Counted from the stretch's first letter, positions 16,210-26,772 are shown. The stretch is 36,769 nucleotides of DNA from Elusimicrobiota bacterium (GCA_016191335.1 JACPOW010000045.1:1-36769), one strand, 5' to 3'. Numbers and translations are program-made. The notes: a model not told the origin generated them from the sequence alone.

Positions 16210-17459
16210 CACCGCACCCCCGCTTTCGGCTTGACCCTGAAGAAGTCGAGGGTGCGCTTGAGAGCCCGCCCGAACGCCTCGACGTCCGACTCGTCATTAT
16301 AGAGATAAAAGCTCGCCCGCGCCGTGCCGCCGCACTGGAGCTTGTGCATCAGGGGCTGGCAGCAGTGGTGGCCGACCCGGACCGCCACGCCCTCCAGGTC
16401 GAAGGCCGTGCCCACGTCGTGCGGATGCAGGCCCGGCACGTTGAAGGAGACCACGCCGGAGCGCTTGGCCGGGTCGGTCGGCCCGAGGACCATCATGCCC
16501 TCCGCCTCGAGTATGCCCCGCGTCTTCTCCGCGAGCGCGTGCTCGTGCGCGGAGACGTTCTCGAGGCCGACGGCCGTCAGGTAGTCGAGCGCCGGGCCGA
16601 AGGCGGCCTGGTCGGCGTAGTTGGGCGTGCCCGCCTCGAACTTGTAGGGGAGGGCGTTCCAGGTGGACTTCTCGAGCGTCACGCGCGAGATCATGTCGCC
16701 GCCGCCGAGGAAGGGGTCCATCGCCTCGAGCAGCTCCTCGCGGCCCCAGAGCACGCCGATGCCCGTCGGGCCCAGCATCTTGTGGGCGGAGAAGGAGACG
16801 AAGTCCGCGCCCCAGGCCTTGAGGTCCATGGTCTTGTGAGGGGCCCACTGGCAGGCATCTACATGAATAGTCGCGCCCGCCGATTTGCCCAGAGCGATCA
16901 GTTCGTGCACCGGATTGACCGTCCCGATGGCGTTGGAGAGCGCGGTGAAGGTGAACAGCTTCGGCCCCTCGGCCAGCATCGCCTTGACCTTGGCCAGGTC
17001 GAGCGTCCCGTCGAGCTCGACGGGGACGAACTTGAGGACGATCCCCCTCTCCGCGGCGAGCAGCTGCCAGGGCACGATGTTCGAGTGGTGCTCCATCTCC
17101 GTCGACAGAACGATGTCCCCGGCCTTCAGGAATTTCCTGGCCCAGGCATGAGCGACCAGATTGATCGACTCCGTCGCGTTGCGCGTGAAGATCAAGGTCT
17201 CGGCCTTTTCCGAGCCGACGAATTTGGCGAGCTTCGTCCGAGTCACTTCGGCCATGTTGGTCGATTCCTCGGAAAGAGTGTGAACTCCCCGGTGCACGTT
17301 GGCGTTGTGGTTCTCGTAGAAGTCCGTCAGGTACTTGATGACCTGCCGCGGCTTCTGCGTCGTCGCCGCGTTGTCGAGATAGGCGAGCGGCTTTCCGCGC
17401 ACGAGGCGCTTCAGGATCGGGAAGTCCTCGCGCAGCTTCTTCGCGTTCAGGGCGGCCAT
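16209..17459 (-). CDS. sufS: Cysteine desulfurase SufS
   Basis: 416 residues, the normal SufS length. The PLP lysine is K227 in SFSAHKMLGPTG, and the persulfide Cys is in RVGHHCCQPLM (C366, followed by an extra Cys where Ala is usual). Other landmarks are LDNAATTQKP, RNATESINLVA, STEMEHHSNIVPW and FEAGTPNYAD. It removes sulfur from cysteine for cluster building and pairs with SufU, encoded next. ATG 17459 lies 1 nt after the sufD stop. An HVDACQWAPH motif replaces the more common HVDGAQAAPH, keeping the PLP-contacting D and Q. Confidence 0.97.
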   Translation of the reverse strand: MAALNAKKLREDFPILKRLVRGKPLAYLDNAATTQKPRQVIKYLTDFYENHNANVHRGVHTLSEESTNMAEVTRTKLAKFVGSEKAETLIFTRNATESINLVAHAWARKFLKAGDIVLSTEMEHHSNIVPWQLLAAERGIVLKFVPVELDGTLDLAKVKAMLAEGPKLFTFTALSNAIGTVNPVHELIALGKSAGATIHVDACQWAPHKTMDLKAWGADFVSFSAHKMLGPTGIGVLWGREELLEAMDPFLGGGDMISRVTLEKSTWNALPYKFEAGTPNYADQAAFGPALDYLTAVGLENVSAHEHALAEKTRGILEAEGMMVLGPTDPAKRSGVVSFNVPGLHPHDVGTAFDLEGVAVRVGHHCCQPLMHKLQCGGTARASFYLYNDESDVEAFGRALKRTLDFFRVKPKAGVR

Positions 17460-17460
17460 A

Positions 17461-18633
17461 TCAAAGGTGCTCCTCGGGCATGCGCCCGTGCAGCGCGTCC
17501 GCGAGCGCCAGCTTCAGCGGCTCGAGCGCCACCCGGTCCACCATCTCCGAGCCGAACGCGTAGACGAGCAGGCGGCGGGCCTCGTCGGCGCCGATGCCCC
17601 GCGACTGCAGGTAGAACAGCGCTTCGAGGGACATCTGGCCGACGGCCCCGCCGTGCTTGCAGGATACATCATCCGCGAGGATCTTGAACTCGGGGTTCGT
17701 GTTGACCCGGGCGTCCTCGGACAGGAGGAGGTTCTTGTTGTAGACCTGGGCGTCGGTCTTCTGGGCGCCGGGCTTGACCGTGATCAGGCCGTCGAACACG
17801 AAGCGCGCCTTGTCGTCGATGACGGCCTTGTAGAGCTGGCGGGTGGTCCCGCCGACCGCGGCGTGCTCGACGACCGAATGGTGGTCGGCGAACTCCGAGC
17901 CGCCGAGCAGGGCCAGGCCGTTGAGGGCGCACTCGGCTCCCTCTCCCTCGATGCGCACGCGCAGGTCCTCGCGCGCGAACAGGCCGCCGAAGTTCAGCGC
18001 GTGGGACTCGTAGCGCGCGCGGGAGGCGAGCGTCACCTCGAGGCCGAGCGTCAGGCGGCCCTGGGCCCCCTCGCGGACGATGCGGTGGTGGCGCAGGAAG
18101 GCGCCCTCGCCGAGGACGACCTGGGCGCGGACGTTCTTCCACGACGGGGCGTCGCCGAAGGACAGGGTCTCCTCGACGATCTCGGCCGTGGCGCCGGGCT
18201 CGAGCACGACGAGCACGCGCGCCTGCGAGGATTCCGCGACCGGCGACGCCTCCGAGATGTGGACGAGATGGATGGGGCGGTCGGCGCGGGAGTGGCGGGC
18301 GACGCGGACGACGAAGCCGTCGCGGGCGGCGGAGGCGGCCTGGGCGAGCGGCATGTCGGCGGGCGCGGGCCTGCTCAGGAGCTCGGCGAGGCCGGAGGCC
18401 TCGCCGAGCGGCTCGACCGTCACGCCGTCGGGAAGCTTGAGCACCGCGTGCTTGGCCTCCCAGCGCCCGTTGACGAGGGCCGCGCGATGGAACCCGACGG
18501 GGCACAGCACGCGTCCGCCGAGCGGCTCGAGGCGCGCGGGGACGCCGGCGGGCTTGAAATCCGGGCCGGTGAGGGCCGCGACGGGGGTGTACCGCCAGCC
18601 TTCCTTCTGGGCGGCGAGGGCTTCGGCGATCAC
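17461..18633 (-). CDS. sufD: Fe-S assembly scaffold subunit SufD
   Basis: 390 residues. The C-terminal SufBD fold is clear: RVNTNPEFKILADDVSCKHGGAVGQ, then ALFYLQSRGIGADEARRLLVYAF. The conserved His in CKHGGAVG corresponds to the SufD residue needed for cluster formation at the SufB-SufD interface. The N-terminal third is poorly conserved, as usual. It works with SufB and SufC as the SufBC2D scaffold. GTG 18633 overlaps the sufC stop as GTGA. Confidence 0.95.
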   Translation of the reverse strand: MIAEALAAQKEGWRYTPVAALTGPDFKPAGVPARLEPLGGRVLCPVGFHRAALVNGRWEAKHAVLKLPDGVTVEPLGEASGLAELLSRPAPADMPLAQAASAARDGFVVRVARHSRADRPIHLVHISEASPVAESSQARVLVVLEPGATAEIVEETLSFGDAPSWKNVRAQVVLGEGAFLRHHRIVREGAQGRLTLGLEVTLASRARYESHALNFGGLFAREDLRVRIEGEGAECALNGLALLGGSEFADHHSVVEHAAVGGTTRQLYKAVIDDKARFVFDGLITVKPGAQKTDAQVYNKNLLLSEDARVNTNPEFKILADDVSCKHGGAVGQMSLEALFYLQSRGIGADEARRLLVYAFGSEMVDRVALEPLKLALADALHGRMPEEHL

Positions 18634-19381
18634 GCGGCCACCTTGTCCTCGATCCAGCCGTAGCCCTTCTTCTCGAGCTCGAGGGCGAGCTCCTTGCCGC
18701 CGGACTTGATGATCCGGCCGCCGGACAGGACGTGGACGAAGTCGGGGACGATGTAGTCGAGCAGGCGCTGGTAGTGCGTGACCACGACGAAGGCGCGTTT
18801 CGGGTCGCGCATCTTGTTGACGCCGCCGGCGACGACCTTGAGGGCGTCGATGTCGAGGCCGGAGTCGGTCTCGTCGAGCAGCGCGAGCTTCGGCTCGAGC
18901 ACCGCGAGCTGCAGCACCTCGTTGCGCTTCTTCTCGCCGCCGGAGAAGCCCTCGTTGACCGAGCGGTTCAGGAAAGCGGGGTCCATCTCCACGGACTTGG
19001 CCTTCTCCTTGACGAACTTGAGGAAGGCGCCGGCGTCCATCTCGGGCTCGCCGCGGTGCTTGCGCATGGCGTTGTACGCGGCCTTGAGGAAGTACTTGTT
19101 CGAGACGCCGGGGATCTCGACGGGATACTGGAACGCGAGGAAGACGCCCTCGCGCGCGCGGATCTCGGGCTCCATGGCGAGCAGGTCCTTGCCCTCGTAC
19201 TCCGCCGTGCCCTCGGTGACCGTGTAGCCGGGGCGCCCGGCGAGGATGTAGGACAAGGTACTCTTTCCGGAGCCGTTCGGCCCCATGATCGCGTGGACCT
19301 CGCCGGCCTTGACCGACAGGCTCAGGCCCTTGAGGATGGCCTTCTCGCCGACCTTCGCGTGCAGATTCGTGATTTTCAGCA

Positions 19382-19382
<1 letters not shown>
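18630..19382 (-). CDS. sufC: Fe-S assembly ATPase SufC
   Basis: 250 residues. Walker A is GPNGSGKST (34-42), the ABC signature FSGGEKKRNE, Walker B LALLDETDSGLDID, and the H-loop VVTHYQRLL. It powers conformational change in the SufBCD scaffold. The insertion EKAKSVEMDPAFLNRSVNEGF before the signature is the SufC form. ATG 19382 shares one base with the sufB stop (TAATG). Confidence 0.97.
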
Positions 19383-20821
<1,439 letters not shown>

Positions 20822-20826
20822 GACTC

Positions 20827-20855
20827 AGTATATCATTCCTGACCTTTTTAGTCAA
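20827..20855 (-). promoter_or_regulatory. suf operon promoter, predicted leaderless
   Basis: TTGACT (plus 20850-20855), exactly 17 nt, then TATACT (plus 20827-20832) preceded by TG-N (extended -10), then 5 nt to GTG 20821. An A/T-rich spacer stands out from the surrounding GC-rich DNA. Confidence 0.8.
20840..20854. promoter_or_regulatory. Inverted repeat over the suf -35 box
   Basis: TGACCTTTTTAGTCA has TGAC/GTCA arms around a 7-nt A/T centre, and overlaps the -35 of the suf promoter. It is a candidate site for the Rrf2-family regulator encoded in the same operon. The arms are short, so chance is possible. Confidence 0.45.
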
Positions 20856-20864
20856 GAATGAGCC

Positions 20865-20893
20865 TGGACGGCCCTCCGTCTTCCTGTTATAAA
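20865..20893 (+). promoter_or_regulatory. Sigma70-type promoter, predicted leaderless
   Basis: TGGACG (20865-20870), 17 nt, TATAAA (20888-20893), then 7 nt to ATG 20901. It is divergent from the suf promoter. Confidence 0.7.
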
Positions 20894-20900
20894 GGTGGGG

Positions 20901-21776
20901 ATGACCAACGTCCCCTGCCCCCGGTGCGGCATGCCCGTGGGGCTCGACCAAGAGGTTTGCTCGCATTGCCGCACCCCCCGCGACGACATGGAGATGGAGG
21001 AGGGGCGGGCGCTGGTGCGAAAAGAGGAGCTGCGCCGCCGGCGGCGGCCGAGGCTCATCGCCGCGGGCGTCGCCGCCGCCGTCCTGCTGACGATCGCCTG
21101 GCTCCTGCGCGGCCTCGTGCTCGGGCCGCTGCTCGTCGCCTGGAGCGACCTCCAGATCGAGATCGAGAAGACCCGTCAGCCGTCCCACTGGGTCAAGCCC
21201 AGGACCTTCCCGCCGGCCCCCGTCGCTGCCGCGCCCGCCCATGTCGCCGTCTCCTCGTTCGTCTACCTCGGAACGAACTCCCCGGCGTCCGTCTCCTTCG
21301 CCCAGGAGCCGGCGCAGCCGCCCCCCGCCCGCGCATCGGCCGTCGTGGCCACCACGCTCCCGGACCTCACCCCCGCGCCCGAGCCCGCGCTGAGCCTGGG
21401 CCCGGGCGAGCTCCACGTCCGGGGGACGGTCTACGACCTGGCGACCGGGCGGCCGGTCCCCTCGGTGCGCGTCCGCTTCCAGCAGACGCGCAGCGACGCG
21501 CGCTGGGAGGCAACGACGAACGCCGCCGGCCGTTATCAGGTCGGCGTGTACAAGAACCCCTCCGACGCCGTCGTCGTCATGATCGAGGCCCCGGGCTACC
21601 GCAAGGGCCTGCTCGAGGACCGGGACCCGCCGTACCGGGAGCGCTCCGCCTCGGCCCGGGCCGACGTCATGGCGGAGACCACGGACAGCGACCTCGAACC
21701 GGTGCCCATACGCTACAAGGAGAGCGCGCAAGTCGTCGACCTCGACCTCGTCCTGGTCCCGCTCGCGAAAAAATAA
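20901..21776 (+). CDS. Zinc-ribbon, single-TM, carboxypeptidase-regulatory-like domain protein (paralogue 1)
   Basis: 291 residues. An N-terminal zinc ribbon (C-x2-C at CPRC and CSHC, about 6-23), a basic stretch, one membrane helix (about 52-78), an Ala/Pro-rich linker, and a C-terminal beta domain (about 170-285) with HVRGTVYDLATGRPVPSVRV and TTNAAGRYQV. That is the pattern of carboxypeptidase-regulatory-like (transthyretin-type) domains. The zinc ribbon should be cytosolic and the beta domain outside. It is a clear paralogue of the next gene, with shared PSHW/PSHY, GTVYDL, DPPYR/DPSYR and LDL..VP blocks. Function unknown. ATG 20901 is favoured over GTG 20895 by the -10 spacing. Confidence 0.8.
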   Translation: MTNVPCPRCGMPVGLDQEVCSHCRTPRDDMEMEEGRALVRKEELRRRRRPRLIAAGVAAAVLLTIAWLLRGLVLGPLLVAWSDLQIEIEKTRQPSHWVKPRTFPPAPVAAAPAHVAVSSFVYLGTNSPASVSFAQEPAQPPPARASAVVATTLPDLTPAPEPALSLGPGELHVRGTVYDLATGRPVPSVRVRFQQTRSDARWEATTNAAGRYQVGVYKNPSDAVVVMIEAPGYRKGLLEDRDPPYRERSASARADVMAETTDSDLEPVPIRYKESAQVVDLDLVLVPLAKK

Positions 21777-21777
21777 C

Positions 21778-22647
21778 ATGCCAGACAACGACACCCTGCC
21801 GTGCCCCGGCTGCCACACGCCGCTCCCGCCCGAGGCGACGGGCTGCCAGATCTGCATGCGCGCGCGCACCCGCCAGGAGATCATGCGCGGCTACGCCAAG
21901 CTCCGGGAGGAGAAGGCCCGCAGGCGCCGCCGCCCCTTCCAGCTCCTCGCCGCGGTCCTCCTCCTGGGCGCGGGCGGGTGGCTGTTCAAGACGCACGGCG
22001 CCCGCATCACGGCCGCCGTCTCCGCGGCGGGCGGAGCGGTCGTCCGGTGGGCCGACGACATGCGCAACCCGTCGCACTACGCGATGCAGGCGGCGACGAA
22101 GCCCGAGCCGAAGCCGGAGCCTCCGCCCGTGCCGGGCGCTCCCGTCGCTCCGGAGAGCGCGATGCGCTCCCAGCTGTTCCCCGAGGATCATCAGCCGCCG
22201 ACGCCCGCGGCCGACGCCCCCGCCAAGGCCCCGGAGCGCCGCCCCGCCGGCCCGAGGCCGCTCGCGAAGAACGCGTGGCGCGTGTCGGGGACCGTCTACG
22301 ACCTGTCGAGCCTCGACCCCGTGCCGGGCGCGGAGGTCACCTTCCTCCTCGACGAGAAGGAGCCCCGGTCCGCGAGGACCGACGAGAACGGCGCCTACGA
22401 GGTGGACCTGCCGAAGGGTGACGGCTGGACCGTCCACCTGATCGCACCCGAACGCCGCCGCGGCCAGATCCTCGACATCGACCCGTCCTACCGCGTCCGC
22501 GACGCCGACGAGCGCCGCGCCGTCTTCGAGAACGTGACCGACGGGGACCTCATCCCCGCCCCGGTCGGCTGGAAGCGCTCGTCCGCGAAGGCGACGCTGG
22601 ACCTGTTCGCCGTTCCCAACCACTGGACGGGCCGCTCTCAGCGCTGA
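21778..22647 (+). CDS. Zinc-ribbon, single-TM, carboxypeptidase-regulatory-like domain protein (paralogue 2)
   Basis: 289 residues with the same order as the gene before it: zinc ribbon (CPGC and CQIC, about 8-26), basic run (ARRRRRPF), membrane helix (about 53-72), Pro-rich linker with KPEPKPEPPP, and a beta domain (about 165-285) with RVSGTVYDLSSLDPVPGAEV and TDENGAYEVDLP. It starts 1 nt after the preceding stop, so the pair arose by tandem duplication and is co-transcribed. The linker differs greatly, which suggests it is a spacer only. Confidence 0.8.
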   Translation: MPDNDTLPCPGCHTPLPPEATGCQICMRARTRQEIMRGYAKLREEKARRRRRPFQLLAAVLLLGAGGWLFKTHGARITAAVSAAGGAVVRWADDMRNPSHYAMQAATKPEPKPEPPPVPGAPVAPESAMRSQLFPEDHQPPTPAADAPAKAPERRPAGPRPLAKNAWRVSGTVYDLSSLDPVPGAEVTFLLDEKEPRSARTDENGAYEVDLPKGDGWTVHLIAPERRRGQILDIDPSYRVRDADERRAVFENVTDGDLIPAPVGWKRSSAKATLDLFAVPNHWTGRSQR

Positions 22648-22672
22648 CGACGGGCGCGGGATTTGGTACGGT
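22644..22672 (+). promoter_or_regulatory. Sigma70-type promoter, predicted leaderless
   Basis: CTGACG (22644-22649), 17 nt, TACGGT (22667-22672), then 6 nt to GTG 22679. It overlaps the end of the preceding gene. The -10 is weak, so confidence rests on the spacing. Confidence 0.5.
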
Positions 22673-22678
22673 CTCACG

Positions 22679-23863
22679 GTGCTGAAGATCCTCCCCCTGC
22701 TGGCGGCGCTGTTCGCCGCCCCCCCGAGCTTCGCGCAGGCCTCCGTCTCGACCCAGACCTACGCCTCCGTGGCGACCTTCCGCGGGGTCCACTTCACCGG
22801 CTGGGCCGCGGGCTCGACCAAGTCCCGGCGCCGCTTCATCGCCGACATGAAGGAAGGCGGCTTCAACGCCGTCATCATCGCGCTCAAGGACTACGACGGG
22901 CACATGTTCGTGCGCGACGTGCCCCTCTCGATGAAGACGGGCGCCTTCACGAACGCGATCCCGGACCTGCCCGGCGCGGTGAAGGATTTCGAGGACGCGG
23001 GCATCTACACCATCGCCCGGATCGCGATCTTCAAGGACGACCACCTCGCCCGCGCCCGCCCCGACCTCGCCGTGCACTTCCCGGACGGCCGCATCTGGAC
23101 CAACGACAAGGGGACGGCCTGGGTGGACCCGTACAAGAAGGAGGTCTGGGATTACGCGATCGACATCGCCTCGCGCGCCGCGGCCGCCGGCTTCGACGAG
23201 ATCCAGTTCGACTACATCCGCTTCCCCTCCGACGGCAAGACCCGCCAGTGCCGCTACTCGCGGGCCGACCATTCGCCGGCGACCGCGTCGGCCGCCCTGC
23301 GCGAGCTCCTGACCGCCGCCGTCGCGCGCCTCAAGCCCCTGGGCGTCAAGCTGTCCATCGACACCTTCGGCCTGACCACGAGCGTCGACAACGGCATGGG
23401 CATCGGCCAGACCATGGAGCAGATGGCCGACCTCGTCGACTTCGTCTCGCCGATGATGTACCCGTCTCATTACGCGCGCGGCGAGTACGGCCTGCGCAGC
23501 CCCAACCACGCGCCGTACGAGACCATCCGCCGCGGCACGAAGGACGCGCTCGAGCGCCTCGGGACCCGGCCCTCCGCCCTCCGGCCGTACCTGCAGGACT
23601 TCTCGATGGGCGTGCGCTACACCCCGGCGCACGTCCGCGCCCAGATCCTCGCCGTCGAGGAGCTCGGCGTGCGCGGCTGGATCCTCTGGAACGCCCAGAA
23701 CCATTACACCTGGTCGGCCATCAAGGCCGGCCCCGTCGTCAAGCTTCCCCCGGAAGCCCCGAAGCCCCCGAAGAAGAAGAAGAAGGTCCCCGCCCCCGCC
23801 CCTGCACCCGCGCCGGCGCCCGAAGCGCCGAAGACCGACCCGGAACCACTGGAGAAGCCATGA
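22679..23863 (+). CDS. Secreted DUF4015 putative glycoside hydrolase
   Basis: 394 residues. A signal peptide (about 1-19, ending SFAQA) precedes a DUF4015 (GH13-like) barrel: FRGVHFTGWAAGS, GGFNAVIIALKDYDGHM, FDEIQFDYIRFPSDG, FGLTTSVDNGMGIGQ, VDFVSPMMYPSHYARGEYG and WILWNAQNHYTW. The Asp/Glu pair in DEIQFDYIRFP is the likely active-site strand. The C terminus is a Lys/Pro/Ala tail (PKKKKKVPAPAPAP). The substrate is unknown, possibly envelope polysaccharide. The stop overlaps the M16 gene start (ATGA), so the two are coupled. The GTG start is supported by the promoter spacing. Confidence 0.9.
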   Translation: MLKILPLLAALFAAPPSFAQASVSTQTYASVATFRGVHFTGWAAGSTKSRRRFIADMKEGGFNAVIIALKDYDGHMFVRDVPLSMKTGAFTNAIPDLPGAVKDFEDAGIYTIARIAIFKDDHLARARPDLAVHFPDGRIWTNDKGTAWVDPYKKEVWDYAIDIASRAAAAGFDEIQFDYIRFPSDGKTRQCRYSRADHSPATASAALRELLTAAVARLKPLGVKLSIDTFGLTTSVDNGMGIGQTMEQMADLVDFVSPMMYPSHYARGEYGLRSPNHAPYETIRRGTKDALERLGTRPSALRPYLQDFSMGVRYTPAHVRAQILAVEELGVRGWILWNAQNHYTWSAIKAGPVVKLPPEAPKPPKKKKKVPAPAPAPAPAPEAPKTDPEPLEKP

Positions 23864-26772
23864 TGACCCTCGCGCCCTGGATCCTCGCCGTCGCCCTCGC
23901 CCTCCCCGCCGCCGCGAAGCCGAAGGCCCCGGCCTCGCTGGCGCCGTCCGTGCCCGCGGTGCAGGAGCTCCCTCGCCCCGACGACGCGATGGCGGTCACG
24001 ATCCACCGGCTGCCCAACGGCCTGACCGTCTACCTGAGCCCGAACAAGGGCGAGCCCCGCGTCTCGGCCCAGATCGCCGTGCGCGCCGGCTCGAAGAACG
24101 ACCCGAGCGACAGCACGGGCATGGCCCACTATCTCGAGCACATGCTCTTCAAGGGCACCTCCCGCCTCGGGACGCTCGACTACGAGAAGGAGCGCCCGCA
24201 CCTCGAGCGCATCCGCGCCCTGTACGAGGACCTCTTCAAGACCAAGGACGAGGCCGGCCGGGCCAAGATCTACAAGGCCATCGACGCCGCCAACGTCGCC
24301 GCCTCGTCGAGCGCGGTGCCCAACGAGTTCGACCGCTTCTACCGGAGCATCGGCGCCGAGGGGCTCAACGCCTACACCTCCGACGAGCAGACGGTCTACG
24401 TCGTGTCCATACCCGCCAACCGCCTCGAGGCCTGGGCCAAGGTCGAGGCCGAGCGCTTCAAGGCCCCCGTCTTCCGCCTGTTCCAGACCGAGATCGAGAC
24501 CGTCTACGAGGAGAAGAACCGCTCGCTGGACAACGCCGAGCGCATCCTCGGCGACGAGGTCGAGAACCGCCTCTACAAGAAGCACCCGTACGGCCAGCAG
24601 CCGACCCTCGGCAGCATCGAGCACCTGAAGAACCCGTCGCTCGCGAAGATGTACGCCTTCTACGAGCGCTGGTACGCCCCGAACAACATGGCGATCGTCC
24701 TGTCCGGCGACTTCGACCGCGCCAAGACGCTCGAGCTGATCAAGTCCCAGTTCGGCTCGTGGACCCCGCGTCCGCTGCCCGAGCTGCCGAAGTGGGAGCT
24801 CCCCCGGCCCAAGGGCGAGGAGAAGTACGAGGTCAAGTACGAGGCCGAGCAGAAGGTCCAGGTCGCCTGGCTGACCGTGCCGGGCTCCCACCCCGACGCG
24901 GACGCCCTCTCGGTCATGGACATGATCGTCGACAACTCGGCGGCGGGGCTTCTGAACCTCCGCCTCAACCAGGCCCAGAAGGTCAAGGCCTCGGGCTCCT
25001 ATCCGTCCATGCGCAACGACGCCGGCTCGTGGAACGCCTGGGCCCTGCCCAAGAAGGGCCAGACGCCCGAGGAGGCCGCCGGCCTCCTGCTCGAGGCGAT
25101 CGACGCGCTCAAGGCCGGGGACTTCAGCGACGAGGACGTCGCGGCGGTGATCACCAACTTCGAGCTCGGCGAGAAGGCCCGCCTCGAGTCCAACGAGGCC
25201 CGCGTCCGCATGATGACCGGCTCGTTCGTCTCCGTCGAGCCCTGGGAGCGCACGCTCACGAGCCTCGACCGGATCCGGAAGGTCACGAAGGAGGACGTCG
25301 TGCGCGTCGCGAACAAGTACCTGGGCGCGGACCGGATCGTCGTCTACCGCCGCGACGCGAAGCCGGAGGTGCCGAAGATCGTCAAGCCCTCCTTCACGCG
25401 CGTCGCGATCGACCCCTCGCGCGAATCGCAGTTCATGAAGGAGGTCCTCGCGATCCCCGCCCCGCCGCTCGACCCGCGCTGGCTGGTCTCCGGCCGCGAT
25501 TATCAGATCACGCCCATCGAGGGCGGCCGGCTGTACTCGGCGAAGAACCCCTACAACGACCTGTTCACGCTGTCGTTCTACTACGAGCGCGGCTCGCGCG
25601 CCGAGCGCGAGCTGTGCGCCGCCGTCGACCTGCTCACCTTGGCCGGCGCGGGGCCGCTGTCCGCCGACGAGTTCAAGAAGAAGCTCTTCGCCCTGGGCAC
25701 CTCCCTGTCCTACTCCTGCGGCGAGCAGGACACGGCGATCCACCTCACCGGGCTCGACCGCAACCTCTGGCCCTCCCTCGAGCTGATGGCCCAGCGCTTC
25801 GATTGGCCCTCCATCGAATCCGGGACTTTGCAGAAGATGATCGACGTCGAGCTCGGCGCGCGCGAGGACGAGAAGAAGGACCCCGGCTCGGTGCATTACG
25901 CCCTGGGCCAGCTCACCACCCGGGGCCGCGAGAGCAGCGTGCTCAAGCGCCTGTCCAACGCCGAGCTCAAGGCCCTCGACGAATCCAGGCTGAAGAACCT
26001 CATCCGGGATTTCATGCTGCATCCCTCGCGCGTCGCGTACGTGGGCAACCGGTCGCCCCGCGAGATCGGCAAGCTCCTCGACACGGGACGCCGCCTGAAG
26101 CCGGTCCCCCCGTACGCCCCGCTGAAGCTCCTGCGCCCGGCCGCGCCGCGCGTGCTGTTCACGCACCGGGACATGGTCCAGGCCCAGGTCGGCCTGTTCG
26201 CCGCCGACGAGACCTACGACCCCGAGCGCGTCGTCGATTACGACTTCTACGCCCAGTACATGGGCGGCGACATGAGCGCGGTGATATTCCAGGAGGTGCG
26301 GGAGTCGCGCGCGCTGGCGTACTCCGCCCAAGGCGGCCACACCGTCGTCGCGCAGAAGGGCGACGACACCCAGCTCTGGGGCCGCCTCGGCTGCCAGGCC
26401 GACAAGACCCCCGAGGCCGTCAAGCTGATGGTCAGCCTGTTCCAGGATTTCCCGGCCTCGGAGAAGCGCTTCCGGGAGACGGCGAAATCGATCGAGGAAT
26501 CCTACCGCACGAACCCGGTCTCTTTCCGCTCCGTCCCGGCGACGGTGATCGGCTGGGAAGACCAGGGCCTCGCGGGCGGGGACCCGGGGCCGAAGCGCTT
26601 CGAACGCTCCCTGAAGTACACCTTGCCGGAGCTCCAGGCGTTCGCCCAGCGCTTCAAGTCCAAGCCGCTGAGCATCTGGATCCTCGGCCATCGCGACCGC
26701 GTGGGCCTCGAGCAGCTGAAGCCGCTCGGGCAGCTCGAGGAGAAGCCGCTCGACTCCCTGTTCCCTTACTGA
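23860..26772 (+). CDS. Secreted M16-family zinc metallopeptidase (two-domain)
   Basis: 970 residues. A signal peptide (about 1-19, ALALPAAAK) precedes the first M16 domain. That domain has the inverted zinc motif HYLEH (H90, E93, H94) and a distal Glu in ETVYEEKNRSLDN. The matching domains are seen as YAPNNMAIVLSGDFD and LRLNQAQKVKA. The second half (about 510-960) repeats the fold without a zinc motif but with RESRALAYSAQGGH, typical of the substrate-clamping half. It should degrade peptides in the periplasm or outside. ATG 23860 has GGAG 5 nt upstream and overlaps the previous stop. The last 7 bp overlap the convergent gene. Confidence 0.93.
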   Translation: MMTLAPWILAVALALPAAAKPKAPASLAPSVPAVQELPRPDDAMAVTIHRLPNGLTVYLSPNKGEPRVSAQIAVRAGSKNDPSDSTGMAHYLEHMLFKGTSRLGTLDYEKERPHLERIRALYEDLFKTKDEAGRAKIYKAIDAANVAASSSAVPNEFDRFYRSIGAEGLNAYTSDEQTVYVVSIPANRLEAWAKVEAERFKAPVFRLFQTEIETVYEEKNRSLDNAERILGDEVENRLYKKHPYGQQPTLGSIEHLKNPSLAKMYAFYERWYAPNNMAIVLSGDFDRAKTLELIKSQFGSWTPRPLPELPKWELPRPKGEEKYEVKYEAEQKVQVAWLTVPGSHPDADALSVMDMIVDNSAAGLLNLRLNQAQKVKASGSYPSMRNDAGSWNAWALPKKGQTPEEAAGLLLEAIDALKAGDFSDEDVAAVITNFELGEKARLESNEARVRMMTGSFVSVEPWERTLTSLDRIRKVTKEDVVRVANKYLGADRIVVYRRDAKPEVPKIVKPSFTRVAIDPSRESQFMKEVLAIPAPPLDPRWLVSGRDYQITPIEGGRLYSAKNPYNDLFTLSFYYERGSRAERELCAAVDLLTLAGAGPLSADEFKKKLFALGTSLSYSCGEQDTAIHLTGLDRNLWPSLELMAQRFDWPSIESGTLQKMIDVELGAREDEKKDPGSVHYALGQLTTRGRESSVLKRLSNAELKALDESRLKNLIRDFMLHPSRVAYVGNRSPREIGKLLDTGRRLKPVPPYAPLKLLRPAAPRVLFTHRDMVQAQVGLFAADETYDPERVVDYDFYAQYMGGDMSAVIFQEVRESRALAYSAQGGHTVVAQKGDDTQLWGRLGCQADKTPEAVKLMVSLFQDFPASEKRFRETAKSIEESYRTNPVSFRSVPATVIGWEDQGLAGGDPGPKRFERSLKYTLPELQAFAQRFKSKPLSIWILGHRDRVGLEQLKPLGQLEEKPLDSLFPY

